Source: a virus. From it: a DNA stretch of 20,783 bases. Below the pieces are notes generated by a model. It searched no databases. It was given only the letters and a program-made list of their open reading frames with translations, and was not told where the DNA came from. The stretch lies in IMG/VR virus record IMGVR_UViG_3300028025_002793, positions 1 to 20,783 of that record, one strand, 5' to 3'. How positions within the stretch are numbered: position 1 is the first letter of the stretch; each line of letters begins with the position of its first letter. A program made the position numbers and the translations under genes. Of this stretch, positions 7,092 through 14,214 are shown one piece after another.

Positions 7092-7880
7092 TCAGCTCCA
7101 AGGTCCGTAGGTAGTCGCCGTTGAGCTCGTGCTAATTCGACGGCACATGAAGTAAGTATTCGGCTGCACGATAGCCGCAGCGGCTGTGGTCAGGGAGAAA
7201 GATGGGATTATTGTGCCCGCCACAGAAACCTTGAATGTTCCTCGTACAGAAACGTTAAGAATGGTCGAGGTGGCAATAGAAACGATAGAGGTGCTTGAGG
7301 TAACCCCGGACCACCAGCCGCCAGAAACACTTGCTCCTACACCCGCCGCAGCATCCCAGCCTCCTGACTGTGATAAGGCAGATGCAATAGTTGCGCTACC
7401 CGCGCCAAGAATACCAAATGCCCCGTTGCCTGTTGTACCAGACATGGCTGTTAAGTAAATAAGGCCCTCATAACGGTATATCCCAATAGGCAAGGTCAGT
7501 GTGCCGTTGGTAGAAGCATTGAACAGCTTTTGCGCTGCGGTACTGCTTGTTAGCGTATAGGTTGCATTTTGCTGTATCCAGAACTCTTCATAAATGTCTT
7601 CCGCACCAACGGTGACATAGACAACGGCAGAACCGGACAAAGACAGAAGAGAGCCCGTACTAGACGAGGTTAGAGTGCGTGATAGGGTTGTGCCGGAGGA
7701 GGTATAGACGCCTACTCCAATCTCCCAATCTAGACCATCCTCGATAGTATAGCGCACGATGTCTGTGTTGAGTATCCCAGCCGAAGCAAACGTTTGAAAC
7801 CCGTCGGAAGGGGTTCCAAGAGTTATCGTCCCCGTCCCCGTGGTTGCTGTAGTCATCTTAGCTCGGTTGGCCGTTCTCAT
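7092..7880 (-). CDS. Fibre-like / baseplate-appended virion protein
   Basis: In this 262-residue protein, the first 100 residues follow a module I know from phage tail and structural proteins: [18 protein letters not shown], then [39 protein letters not shown]. Such modules are found at the start of several virion proteins and may attach them to the particle. The rest (from about residue 105) is rich in Ser, Thr, Gly and Ala with alternating hydrophobic residues, suggesting a beta-sandwich. It ends in [19 protein letters not shown]. There is no enzymatic motif. The ATG lies two bases after the upstream TAA with only a weak ribosome site, so reinitiation is likely. Confidence 0.78.
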   Translation of the reverse strand: MRTANRAKMTTATTGTGTITLGTPSDGFQTFASAGILNTDIVRYTIEDGLDWEIGVGVYTSSGTTLSRTLTSSSTGSLLSLSGSAVVYVTVGAEDIYEEFWIQQNATYTLTSSTAAQKLFNASTNGTLTLPIGIYRYEGLIYLTAMSGTTGNGAFGILGAGSATIASALSQSGGWDAAAGVGASVSGGWWSGVTSSTSIVSIATSTILNVSVRGTFKVSVAGTIIPSFSLTTAAAAIVQPNTYFMCRRISTSSTATTYGPWS

Positions 7881-7882
7881 TC

Positions 7883-8332
7883 TTAGGCAATCCGGATGAT
7901 GGCGTTGCTGGCATCGGCGGTCGGGAACACAATGGTGAAATCGCCTGCCGTCGAAGTCTTATCCGAGCCGAAGTCAAGAATGACGACGGAGTCCGTGGTT
8001 CCGGTGGAGGATCCCGCAGTAGTGTTGTAGATCATCGCACCACGGGCCGTGATCGTGGCCGTGGTGAATGTCAGATCGGCAAAGTCCGTGAACGCGGTTG
8101 TCCCAGAGGTTGTCGGGGTCACGTTGGTCAGCGTCCCGCCACCTGCTGTATACGAGCCCGAGGCAGAGACCTCGTTAGTGGCCGTATAGTCCGTGGTCGC
8201 CGCCGTGAACGACGCTGAGTTGTTGTAAAGCGCCAACTTGAAGGTATCCCCAGTTGATGCCGTGAAGTCGTGTTTCGCCTGCAGGAGTTCCTGCTTGAAC
8301 GAGGTACACATAAAGTTTCCGGTGAACGCCAT
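7883..8332 (-). CDS. Conserved beta-rich virion protein
   Basis: The protein has 149 residues and begins [20 protein letters not shown], then [19 protein letters not shown]. The rest is Ser/Thr/Gly-rich with short hydrophobic strands and ends [19 protein letters not shown] recognise this opening from a widespread structural protein of uncultured aquatic phages that sits between neck genes and fibre genes. Its exact place in the particle (tail, neck or decoration) is unknown to me. AGGAG lies eight bases before the ATG, and one base separates it from the stop of the preceding gene. Confidence 0.8.
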   Translation of the reverse strand: MAFTGNFMCTSFKQELLQAKHDFTASTGDTFKLALYNNSASFTAATTDYTATNEVSASGSYTAGGGTLTNVTPTTSGTTAFTDFADLTFTTATITARGAMIYNTTAGSSTGTTDSVVILDFGSDKTSTAGDFTIVFPTADASNAIIRIA

Positions 8333-8333
8333 G

Positions 8334-8633
8334 TCAAAGTCTCCTGATCAGTTCGGCTAGCTGCGGATGCCCAGCATCGTTCAGCGCATTATACACACTT
8401 GTGCGGTCACTGCGAACAGCTTGTTGCAGGTACCCCTTAACAACTTCTTGGAGCTGCTTCTTGTAAGCACGGGCCTGATCCCTGATCTCCTGCGGAGCTG
8501 TATCTGCAACAAACATCAGCTTGTCCGCGCACATCTCGGCAAGCTCTTCCGCATTGAAGCCGCGGTTGTTCGTAGTGCGGACGCCCACAACGGGGGTATC
8601 CCGGGGCAAGTCCATGAAGCCGACTGAACTCAT
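8334..8633 (-). CDS. Conserved small helical phage protein, function unknown
   Basis: This 99-residue protein has a short N-terminal arm (MSSVGFMDLPRDTPVVGVRT) followed by a helical domain: NAEELAEMCADKLMFVADTA, IRDQARAYKKQLQEVVKGYL, DRTSVYNALNDAGHPQLAEL. The blocks ADTAPQEIRDQA and DRTSVYNALNDAGHP recur, as I recall, in small proteins of many aquatic phages next to neck genes, with no assigned role. The start overlaps the preceding stop by four bases (ATGA). There is no membrane segment. A structural or assembly role is inferred from position only. Confidence 0.78.
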   Translation of the reverse strand: MSSVGFMDLPRDTPVVGVRTTNNRGFNAEELAEMCADKLMFVADTAPQEIRDQARAYKKQLQEVVKGYLQQAVRSDRTSVYNALNDAGHPQLAELIRRL

Positions 8634-9277
8634 TCTTTCTTCCTTGAAACAAGGCCAGTGCGATACTCATCCGAAGTTTCCTTCGCTTCGCCCAGCATTT
8701 TAAGACCCATCAAGCTTTCGGTGAAGCGGCGATCATAGAGCCCCATGATATCCTGCTCACCCTTCATAAAGATATACGCCTCGACGAGCGAGCCGTACAG
8801 TAGCGTTAGCTCGGCGTTCTCGCTCAGCCACGTGGTCCCGCTTTCAGAGCCCGCCGTCAAACTTGCCGGACGATACAGGTAGTGCAGCTCCATTGTGTAG
8901 CTGGTGGTCGGAGTAGGGGCCAAGACGAAGTTGTCTACGTCGAACTGGGCGTAGTACCGCGGAAGGCCCGTCGAGGACGGGTTGGAGTTGTACGTCTGGA
9001 CGAACGTGACATCCTTAAAATCCATGAAGTTCTTGTCGCCGCTCGCCGTGTAGGACAAAGACATCGGTGCCAAGAAGTCGCTGGGGCAGGCAAGATACTG
9101 GTTCGCTGCCGTAGCCGACGCCGTGACGTTCTTGCGAAACACGTTCAACTGCACGGTCTTCAGGACCCGCTCTTCCGCAAAGCGGATGAACAAGGGCAGG
9201 TTTGCCACGAACGTGGTTTCCTCGTTCTGCGTATAGTCCTTGATAGCCGTCTTTAGCTGGGCATAGGTAAAGCTCAT
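8630..9277 (-). CDS. Head-tail adaptor / neck protein candidate
   Basis: In this 215-residue protein, the N-terminal half has helices (FTYAQLKTAIKDYTQNEETT, LPLFIRFAEERVLKTVQLNV) followed by strands (YLACPSDFLAPMSLSY). The C-terminal half returns to helices (ENAELTLLYGSLVEAYIFMK, LYDRRFTESLMGLKMLGEAK). This helical bundle around a small beta region is the pattern of phage adaptor proteins that attach under the portal, such as the P22 gp4 or gp6-like group. I recognise it as the second conserved adaptor-like protein of these genomes. It overlaps its upstream neighbour by four bases (ATGA) and lies in a tight run of neck genes. The exact ring it forms is inference. Confidence 0.75.
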   Translation of the reverse strand: MSFTYAQLKTAIKDYTQNEETTFVANLPLFIRFAEERVLKTVQLNVFRKNVTASATAANQYLACPSDFLAPMSLSYTASGDKNFMDFKDVTFVQTYNSNPSSTGLPRYYAQFDVDNFVLAPTPTTSYTMELHYLYRPASLTAGSESGTTWLSENAELTLLYGSLVEAYIFMKGEQDIMGLYDRRFTESLMGLKMLGEAKETSDEYRTGLVSRKKE

Positions 9278-9579
9278 ATCGTGACCACCGTTACTTCCCC
9301 TACGCTACCCTTGGCTTGCGGAAAGGGTCCTAGGTTTGGGTTTTCTACAAGCTGGATGCCGACGTATACATCCAGCGCTTCGGGCTCATCTGGGCGGGGG
9401 TTACGCAAAGCCTGTGGATCTGGGTAAGCCTTTGGCGGAAACAACTGCGGATGCTTCGGATCAAACTCGTCCCGCCCTACAAGCTGCCCCGTCCACTCCT
9501 TCCGCATGTCGCGCAAGCGGTAACGGAAACCCGAGCGGTCAGAAATGCCCCAAGCCTTTTTTCCGCTAGCGTAAGACAT
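9274..9579 (-). CDS. Conserved small virion-region protein, cysteine-free relative of zinc-ribbon-like phage proteins
   Basis: The protein has 101 residues: AWGISDRSGFRYRLRDMRKE, WTGQLVGRDEF, PKHPQLFPPKAYPDPQALRN. The ISDRSGFRY...WTG...EFxPKHPQ layout is like a small phage protein that, as I recall, often carries CxxC pairs at the two knuckles. Here the sequence has no cysteine at all, so it cannot bind zinc in that way. The C-terminus (ALDVYVGIQLVENP, VGEVTVVTI) is beta-rich. The ATG shares the A of the preceding TAA (TAATG). It lies between the two adaptor-like genes, which suggests a neck or assembly role; function is unknown. Confidence 0.75.
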   Translation of the reverse strand: MSYASGKKAWGISDRSGFRYRLRDMRKEWTGQLVGRDEFDPKHPQLFPPKAYPDPQALRNPRPDEPEALDVYVGIQLVENPNLGPFPQAKGSVGEVTVVTI

Positions 9580-10244
9580 TAGAACCTCAAGTAGGATACA
9601 TCGGGCTGCAGCTTCAACGGAACGCGGTCTTCGTCTTCCTCGGCAGCACGGGTGAACTCTTCGTCATAGATAGCCTTGAGCATTGCCATACGCTCAGGAG
9701 CCCGCTTCATGGCAAGGTAGTACGCGAGGCCCGCCACCATGCAAGGATAGAAGCGCCACGGAAGATCGGTCGTATTCGTCATCGTGCCAGCGTCTTCAAT
9801 GCGCCGGACGTAGTAATAGACAATCTGGTCCGTAGAGTTCTCCGGCACCTGCCAGAGGTTTATCTGCGGAGCAATCTTGCGGTCGTAGTAAAACTGCGAA
9901 GGACGGCCCTGCGTAGTCTTGTTCGGTAAAAGAAAAAAGTCGCCGCGACTGATCCGTTCGACCTCGTAATCCGTACCACTACGACGCAGCACCATCTCCA
10001 AGATGTCCGCGTGGTCTTCCGATACAGAATAGTTGCTGGTGCCTTGGGTCACGGTGATCGTAGCTTGGGCCACGGTCCACAGGTTCAGGCCGCGGTTCGC
10101 CCACTCTGCAAACATGAGGTTGAGACTGCGACGCGCTGTCCGCGCATCGTAGCCAGTGCGAACCTCAAGGCCGCACCGCTCGAAGGACTCTTCGATCAGC
10201 TCGCCGATGTCGAGGTTGAACGTGCGGGTTCCGGATGTGGTCAC
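9579..10244 (-). CDS. Head-tail connector / adaptor protein candidate
   Basis: The protein has 221 residues and starts at GTG (10244), supported by AGAGG five bases upstream and a four-base GTGA overlap with the preceding stop. The sequence has an N-terminal helical part (LDIGELIEESFERCGLEVRT, RTARRSLNLMFAEWANRGLN), then strands (YSVSEDHADILEMVLRRSGT; INLWQVPENSTDQIVYYYV). A helical end follows (PWRFYPCMVAGLAYYLAMKR, MAMLKAIYDEEFTRAAEEDE, VSYLRF). This matches the adaptor-type proteins that bind the portal in podovirus-like particles, P22 gp4-like in layout. It is followed by a second adaptor-like gene. The assignment rests on remembered family pattern and position. Confidence 0.78.
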   Translation of the reverse strand: MTTSGTRTFNLDIGELIEESFERCGLEVRTGYDARTARRSLNLMFAEWANRGLNLWTVAQATITVTQGTSNYSVSEDHADILEMVLRRSGTDYEVERISRGDFFLLPNKTTQGRPSQFYYDRKIAPQINLWQVPENSTDQIVYYYVRRIEDAGTMTNTTDLPWRFYPCMVAGLAYYLAMKRAPERMAMLKAIYDEEFTRAAEEDEDRVPLKLQPDVSYLRF

Positions 10245-10393
10245 TTCGGCCTCTTTGCTGTCTTGGTGGACTGCCGGAACGCCTTAGCGGTAGGTGCGCC
10301 CTTGGTCCCCGGCTTACGCATCTTCTCGTTAGACCCTGCGGCAATGCGCTTCCGCTTGGCATCTATGTTAGCATATAAACCGGGCTTTGCCAT
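10241..10393 (-). CDS. Small basic phage protein (MAKPGLYANI family), function unknown
   Basis: I place the start at the ATG 10393-10391, preceded by GGAGG seven bases upstream, giving 50 residues. They open with MAKPGLYANIDAKRKRIAAG and continue KMRKPGTKGAPTAKAFRQ. This is a very basic small protein seen, from memory, in many aquatic phages, where it usually begins at this same MAK. A longer frame from the ATG at 10444 adds 17 residues and overlaps the upstream stop by four bases (ATGA). It lacks a well-spaced ribosome site but remains possible. Charge suggests nucleic-acid or assembly contact; nothing is proven. Confidence 0.72.
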   Translation of the reverse strand: MAKPGLYANIDAKRKRIAAGSNEKMRKPGTKGAPTAKAFRQSTKTAKRPK

Positions 10394-10440
10394 CCTCTTC
10401 CCTCCGGGTTCAGTAACCTGCTTGGTCATACTTCCACGGT

Positions 10441-11478
10441 TCATGGGGCCATACTCTCCTCTGCTATCGCGTTGTTCATAAGGTTTTTCATCACCTCCGC
10501 GTATGCCCTTCGATAGTTTGGATCATCTGGGTAGATGCCGGACTCAGCCAAAATGTCCTCCACGTATTGCCCAGCAAAGCCCTCATTCTTCCATGCCGCA
10601 TTGTTCTCGAACAGCTTTGCCATCGCGGGCATGTCTTTGTAGCGCTCATCTTCCGGCATGTTTATGCGTGACTGCGTAAGAAAGGCCGTCATCTCGGTGG
10701 GACGGGCAAAGTACTGCTGTAGCTCTGGGCTATCTCTAAAGTCTGTTGGGTATGCCCCGTACTTGTCTGTTCCCTCAAAAGTGTCGATTCCATGGCCCGT
10801 TTCATGAAGAATTGCGCCCAGCATGGTTTTTTGAAAGTTGTCTTCAAACCCAGTTGGCATAGGACCAAAATCTCGATAGGGTTTATCGGGTACGCTTCCG
10901 TGAGGCGTCAGGTACATCGCGCCCGTAGGACTTAGAGAAACTTTTTTTCGCATCTCGTTTATTTCTGAGGGAAACGCCTGTGTTTTCCCAAGAGCGGGGT
11001 CTTCAAGAAAGGGCCCCTCGAACGGACCCGTATAGTCACGATCAACAAGAGCCTCTAGGATTGACTGATGCGGCCCGTACCCAGCTATTGACGCGTTATA
11101 AAAACTCTGTGAAGGAAGAAGCATTACAGGCATATCTTTTAGTTCTGGGTAGTCTTGGAACAACAAGTCGTGTTGCAATATTTCGCTCAAGGGCACTGTA
11201 GTGGCCCGTAGGTCGGATGCAGGATCTCCTTCCATGCGGGGTCCGGGCCTACGCAGCTTTGCGTAATAGTCCGTTATGTTTTCAATGCCCAACAAACGTG
11301 CTTCGTTATCCGGCTGCTCAAAACGAGGCATCCCAGAAGGGTCCATGAATATGCGATCAGCGGGGACATCCGCCGCTGTCTTTGCCTTCGGCCCAGCAAA
11401 ATACGCTTGCTGAAGATACTCCAAGCCCTTGGGGTTAACCGTGGGCTTGGACTTCCTCGCTGACGCACCCGTGCACAT
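10441..11478 (-). CDS. HExxH zincin-like metallopeptidase candidate in the structural operon
   Basis: The key feature of this 345-residue protein is ILHETGHGID, with HETGH at residues 225-229. It is the zincin zinc-binding pattern, two His ligands and a general-base Glu, set in a hydrophobic helix as expected. A Glu further on (E262 in RPTEMTAFL) could be the third ligand, as in gluzincin-like enzymes. The approximately 220 residues before it contain no domain I recognise; 275-345 are mostly helical. There is no signal peptide or membrane segment. The start lies one base after the preceding stop (TGAGATG). Because it is made with head and neck genes, it may process a virion protein or be packaged and injected. 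No substrate can be named. The motif is certain; enzymatic activity is inference. Confidence 0.75.
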   Translation of the reverse strand: MCTGASARKSKPTVNPKGLEYLQQAYFAGPKAKTAADVPADRIFMDPSGMPRFEQPDNEARLLGIENITDYYAKLRRPGPRMEGDPASDLRATTVPLSEILQHDLLFQDYPELKDMPVMLLPSQSFYNASIAGYGPHQSILEALVDRDYTGPFEGPFLEDPALGKTQAFPSEINEMRKKVSLSPTGAMYLTPHGSVPDKPYRDFGPMPTGFEDNFQKTMLGAILHETGHGIDTFEGTDKYGAYPTDFRDSPELQQYFARPTEMTAFLTQSRINMPEDERYKDMPAMAKLFENNAAWKNEGFAGQYVEDILAESGIYPDDPNYRRAYAEVMKNLMNNAIAEESMAP

Positions 11479-11479
11479 C

Positions 11480-11731
11480 TCAGCAGTTCCACGCTTTAAG
11501 GGACAAGGCCTTCCGAGTCGGACGGCCCTTCTCGTCTTTCATCGGTCCCGGCATCCCGCTCATACGAGCGCAGAAGCTTTTGCGACGCTTCGCATCTTTT
11601 TCCGTCTTCGGCTTAGGGGCCGGGGGTTTCAGGTTCATGCCTTGGGCTTTCGCCGAAGCTCGGCCCTTGGCATTTAACCCGCCCTTTGGATCCTTGCCTT
11701 CTTTCCGCTGCCACGCCGGAGACTTTGCCAT
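11480..11731 (-). CDS. Small basic conserved phage protein (DUF6321-like)
   Basis: This 83-residue, strongly basic protein contains AKSPAWQRKEGKDPKGGLNA, KGRASAKAQG, RRKSFCARMSGMPGPMKDEK and GRPTRKALSLKAWNC. The blocks SPAWQRKEGKxPxGGLNAKG and SFCARMSGMxGPMKDxxGRP are, from memory, a widely shared small phage protein that I link to DUF6321, with no known role. Two cysteines (SFCARM and the last residue) are present. Basic charge and head-region context suggest DNA or capsid contact. The ribosome site is modest (AAGG ten bases upstream). It ends one base before the HExxH gene. Confidence 0.8.
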   Translation of the reverse strand: MAKSPAWQRKEGKDPKGGLNAKGRASAKAQGMNLKPPAPKPKTEKDAKRRKSFCARMSGMPGPMKDEKGRPTRKALSLKAWNC

Positions 11732-11743
11732 GGGCGATAACCC

Positions 11744-12019
11744 TTACGAGTAGAAGGCGGTGACCGAGGTGATGTTGGTCAGAGTCGAGATGTACAGGTC
11801 CGACGTGAACAAAATACCTTCCTCTGGGACGTAGAAGTTGTGCGTACTGCTTGCAACAAGATCGACGTCCAAGAGGGTGTCTCCCCCGTTGCCATCGGTC
11901 ATGGTCAAGCGCCCTGCCGTGGCAGTTGTCGTAACAACGAGCATACGGAGACGAGAGCGCCCAACACTGAGCGCCCCCGTTGCCGTGACCCGTTTTGATT
12001 TTACATCAGAACCGGACAT
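11744..12019 (-). CDS. Small beta-rich virion protein, function unknown
   Basis: This 91-residue protein has alternating hydrophobic and small polar residues over its whole length (RLRMLVVTTTATAGRLTMTD, LLDVDLVASSTHNFYVPEEG, DLYISTLTNITSVTAFYS), which predicts a compact beta-sandwich. There are no cysteines, membrane segments or known motifs. GGGAG lies seven bases before the ATG. It follows another beta-rich gene after 25 bases. Size and fold fit a capsid decoration or head-completion protein, but this is an inference. Confidence 0.7.
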   Translation of the reverse strand: MSGSDVKSKRVTATGALSVGRSRLRMLVVTTTATAGRLTMTDGNGGDTLLDVDLVASSTHNFYVPEEGILFTSDLYISTLTNITSVTAFYS

Positions 12020-12044
12020 GTACTAACTCCCTAGGATCTGGCGA

Positions 12045-12506
12045 TTAGACCAGATCGTGTGCCTGAATGTAACGCACCGTGATAGTGCCGACGCCGTCGC
12101 CAGTGTTGGCGGACAAGACAAAGACGCGCTTGTCGGCGGTGCCCGTGTCATCCCAGTTCGCAGTGCGAGTTGCGTCAGTGCCGGGAGTCAATGCGGCCAA
12201 GCCGATTGCACCGCTGGTCGCACCAGCCGACACAAGTTCGGTAGCCGTGGCACTTGTACCAATGCTGATGGTTGTCGCAGCGCCCGACCAAGCAACAGTC
12301 GAAAGCAACTGGATGTTCAAGATGTGGCTATTTGCCGGAAGCACAATGGTTGTAGCCAAAGCGGTCGCGGTCAAAGCCTGAGTGATCGGATAAACCTGAA
12401 CCATGACCACAGAACCAACGTTCTTGACGTTGGTGCCGAGAGTGGTGCCAGTGGTGTCAGGGATATTGCCTGCCCGAATCGGGCCCGAAAAAGTAGTCTT
12501 ACCCAT
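12045..12506 (-). CDS. Beta-rich virion structural protein, first gene after the terminator
   Basis: The protein has 153 residues: MGKTTFSGPIRAGNIPDTTG, then VVMVQVYPITQALTATALAT, ILNIQLLSTVAWSGAATTIS, and an end with GTITVRYIQAHDLV. Composition is Thr/Ala/Gly/Val-rich and predicted beta. The KTTFSGPIRAGN opening looks like that of other phage structural proteins encoded just after the capsid gene. It has one of the best ribosome sites in the window, AAGGAG six bases before the ATG. It is the first gene after the terminator/promoter gap, so its transcription may be set separately from the capsid gene. A decoration or head-fibre role is possible. Confidence 0.72.
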   Translation of the reverse strand: MGKTTFSGPIRAGNIPDTTGTTLGTNVKNVGSVVMVQVYPITQALTATALATTIVLPANSHILNIQLLSTVAWSGAATTISIGTSATATELVSAGATSGAIGLAALTPGTDATRTANWDDTGTADKRVFVLSANTGDGVGTITVRYIQAHDLV

Positions 12507-12582
12507 GTCTGTCTCCTTGCACGGTTAACGGATGAACTGTCTGTGCAACGTCCGCTATGCGGTCAGGTCATCCAACTTGTTT

Positions 12583-12591
12583 ATTGTAGCA
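12583..12591 (-). promoter_or_regulatory. Possible extended -10 promoter driving the second structural block
   Basis: On the minus strand the sequence reads TGCTACAAT, an extended -10 element (TGn plus one mismatch to TATAAT). It lies about 75 bases before the start of the 12506 gene. No good -35 element is visible; the T-rich terminator tail lies where it would be, which is tolerated with an extended -10. A small hairpin (CCGC-ATA-GCGG) lies in the presumed leader. This is the only gap over 100 bases in the window, so a promoter is plausible, but no transcript data support it. Confidence 0.35.
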
Positions 12592-12601
12592 CGTATCGGT
12601 T

Positions 12602-12634
12602 TAAAAAGAAAAGGGCGAGGTTTCCCCCGCCCTT
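12602..12634 (-). terminator. Rho-independent terminator after the major capsid gene
   Basis: On the minus strand the hairpin AAGGGCG...CGCCCTT (seven perfect pairs, 12611-12634, with extra GG/CC pairing possible inside) is followed directly by a T-rich run, TTCTTTTTA, to 12602. It lies 24 bases after the capsid stop codon. Stem, GC content and tail all fit an intrinsic terminator. No comparable structure was found elsewhere in the window. Confidence 0.85.
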
Positions 12635-12657
12635 CAAACCATCCGTCTTTCGACCGA

Positions 12658-13569
12658 TTATGCGCCAGTGGTACCGTACACGCAGCGCGGGTCGCTGAAG
12701 CCGAACGAGTAACGCTCACGCGCCTTGTAGCGCATGTTGCCCGTGTCGAAATCAGCTTCCATGCCCGTGTTCAGCGCAGTGCGCTGGAAGTGCAGGAAGC
12801 CACGCGGTGCGTCGGTTTTGATGAAGTAGCCATCGGGGTCGGTCAAGAAGTCGTTGACGACGTAACCTTCCGGCAGCAAGCCCATCGAACGCATTGCGTT
12901 GACGTCGTTGTCGGCAGTGCCCACACGCAGGTTCGAAACCATCAAACGTTCAGCCACAAACTGCAACTGACGGGGAATGACCAGCTTCAAGCCGCGCAGT
13001 GCAACTTTCAGACCGCGTTCGTCAACGAACCCAGCGATGTTGATCAGAGCGTCTTCGAGCGAAGTTTCGTTCAGGTCAGCATCAGTGGTCGGGCGGTTCG
13101 CGAAAGTCGAACCGTTAACCAAGGGGTGGTTGGTAGCGCAGAGAGCCACGCCGTCGCCGCCAGCCGAAGCACCCGCCGTGAAGGCGTTGTTCAGAATGGA
13201 AGCGGCTTTCACCTGCTTGGTGTGAGCCATCGAGCGAGCGAGGGCACGGGTGTAGCGACTGCCGAGGCGGTCGTACAGGTTGTCCTCGATAGCTTCCTCG
13301 GTGATCGAGAAGGCCAGTGCGATGGTTTCGTGGTTGTACCGAGCGGTGTAGGCTTCCTGTGCATCGTCATACGAGATGCCCGAACCTTCCGATTTGGTCG
13401 GTGCTGCGCCGAAGCCGGACAGCATGACTTCCTCCTCGAATGCACGATCCGAGGACTCGGTGGTGAAGATCTCGGCATGTTGGTTTTCATACCGAGTGTA
13501 TTCCATGCCGAACAGAGCATTGAGACCGGGCTCAAGCTCTTTCGCAAGTTGTGCGCGCGAAATTGCCAT
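12658..13569 (-). CDS. Major capsid protein (HK97-fold, Mu gpT-like type)
   Basis: The protein has 303 residues: MAISRAQLAKELEPGLNALF, TRYENQHAEIFTTESSDRAF, then AEEYTARYNHET-like lead-in (QEAYTARYNHETIALAFSIT), EEAIEDNLYDRLGSRYTRAL, MAHTKQVKAASILNNAFTAG. Later come an ATNHPLVNG loop and LKVALRGLKLVIPRQLQFVA. The end has FLTDPDGYFIKTDAPRGFLH and RYKARERYSFGFSDPRCVYG. This is the layout of phage major head proteins of the gpT-like group. The start has AAGGAG eight bases upstream, overlapping the stop of the previous gene. It follows the scaffold and decoration candidates and is followed by a strong terminator, as expected for a highly made protein. I see no large N-terminal delta domain to be cleaved. 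Confidence 0.9.
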   Translation of the reverse strand: MAISRAQLAKELEPGLNALFGMEYTRYENQHAEIFTTESSDRAFEEEVMLSGFGAAPTKSEGSGISYDDAQEAYTARYNHETIALAFSITEEAIEDNLYDRLGSRYTRALARSMAHTKQVKAASILNNAFTAGASAGGDGVALCATNHPLVNGSTFANRPTTDADLNETSLEDALINIAGFVDERGLKVALRGLKLVIPRQLQFVAERLMVSNLRVGTADNDVNAMRSMGLLPEGYVVNDFLTDPDGYFIKTDAPRGFLHFQRTALNTGMEADFDTGNMRYKARERYSFGFSDPRCVYGTTGA

Positions 13570-13581
13570 GGGTCAGTCTCC

Positions 13582-14199
13582 TTATGCCACCGTGCCTTCA
13601 GAATTTGCCTGAAGGAGTGCGTGGTTGTTGAACATCACGATCATCTGAATGCCCGCTGCCGCGTAGTCTTGACACGTCGGATCGTCGTAGATGCCGAGAA
13701 TCTTGAGCGGAAGCGATTCATTCGTAGCGTCGAGGGTTGCTACGTCCATCTTCGCCGACGAAGCGCCCGTGGTCGTCGAACCAGAGGTGCCCGAGTCGAA
13801 CTGAGTGTTTTCAAAAATCGCGGCCTTAGCGGTTGCGCGGTCTGTGAAAGTCGCATCAGTTGCGATGGTGAAGCGCTGGGTGGGGTTGTCGTACACATAC
13901 CCGACGATGTCGAAGTTTGTGTCCGCGCCAGAACCCGGCCAGTATTTGGACCAAGTCTTTTTCCCGGTCACAGAAGAAACGTATTCACAGCCCTGAAACA
14001 CGCCGACGTGCTTATAAGTGTCGCCAGAAGCGGAACCAGTGATGGCAATTTGACCAGCATTGACCGCGATAACGGGAGACCCTTGATAAATCGCCGAGGC
14101 GCTCGAACCGATGTAATACGCATTAGTACCTTGGCTGTTGGGTGCACCACCAGCAAGGTTGATCGGACGAAGTCCGAACGCACCATACGAGTTAGCCAT
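13582..14199 (-). CDS. Probable capsid decoration / head-associated protein
   Basis: The protein has 205 residues: MANSYGAFGLRPINLAGGAP, YYIGSSASAIYQGSPVIAVN, VGVFQGCEYVSSVTGKKTWS, FDIVGYVYDNPTQRFTIATD. It ends with LKILGIYDDPTCQDYAAAGI and QMIVMFNNHALLQ. The pattern is beta-rich. The opening and the QGSPVxxxxxG...GVFxGCEY segment match a protein often found directly before the major capsid gene in uncultured aquatic phages. AAGGAG lies eight bases before the ATG, next to a TGATAA double stop of the preceding gene. Decoration or stabilisation of the capsid is the likely role; it could also be a head-fibre base. Confidence 0.78.
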   Translation of the reverse strand: MANSYGAFGLRPINLAGGAPNSQGTNAYYIGSSASAIYQGSPVIAVNAGQIAITGSASGDTYKHVGVFQGCEYVSSVTGKKTWSKYWPGSGADTNFDIVGYVYDNPTQRFTIATDATFTDRATAKAAIFENTQFDSGTSGSTTTGASSAKMDVATLDATNESLPLKILGIYDDPTCQDYAAAGIQMIVMFNNHALLQANSEGTVA

Positions 14200-14214
14200 A
14201 GTCGTTGCTCCTTA

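Noticed and set aside
7090-7101. TTG start for the small fibre-assembly-like gene
   Set aside because: The GGAG site is spaced for the ATG at 7089; the TTG would lie beside it with no room.
2477-7880. Diversity-generating retroelement target in the fibre region
   Set aside because: No reverse transcriptase gene, template repeat or adenine-biased variable copy was seen in the window.
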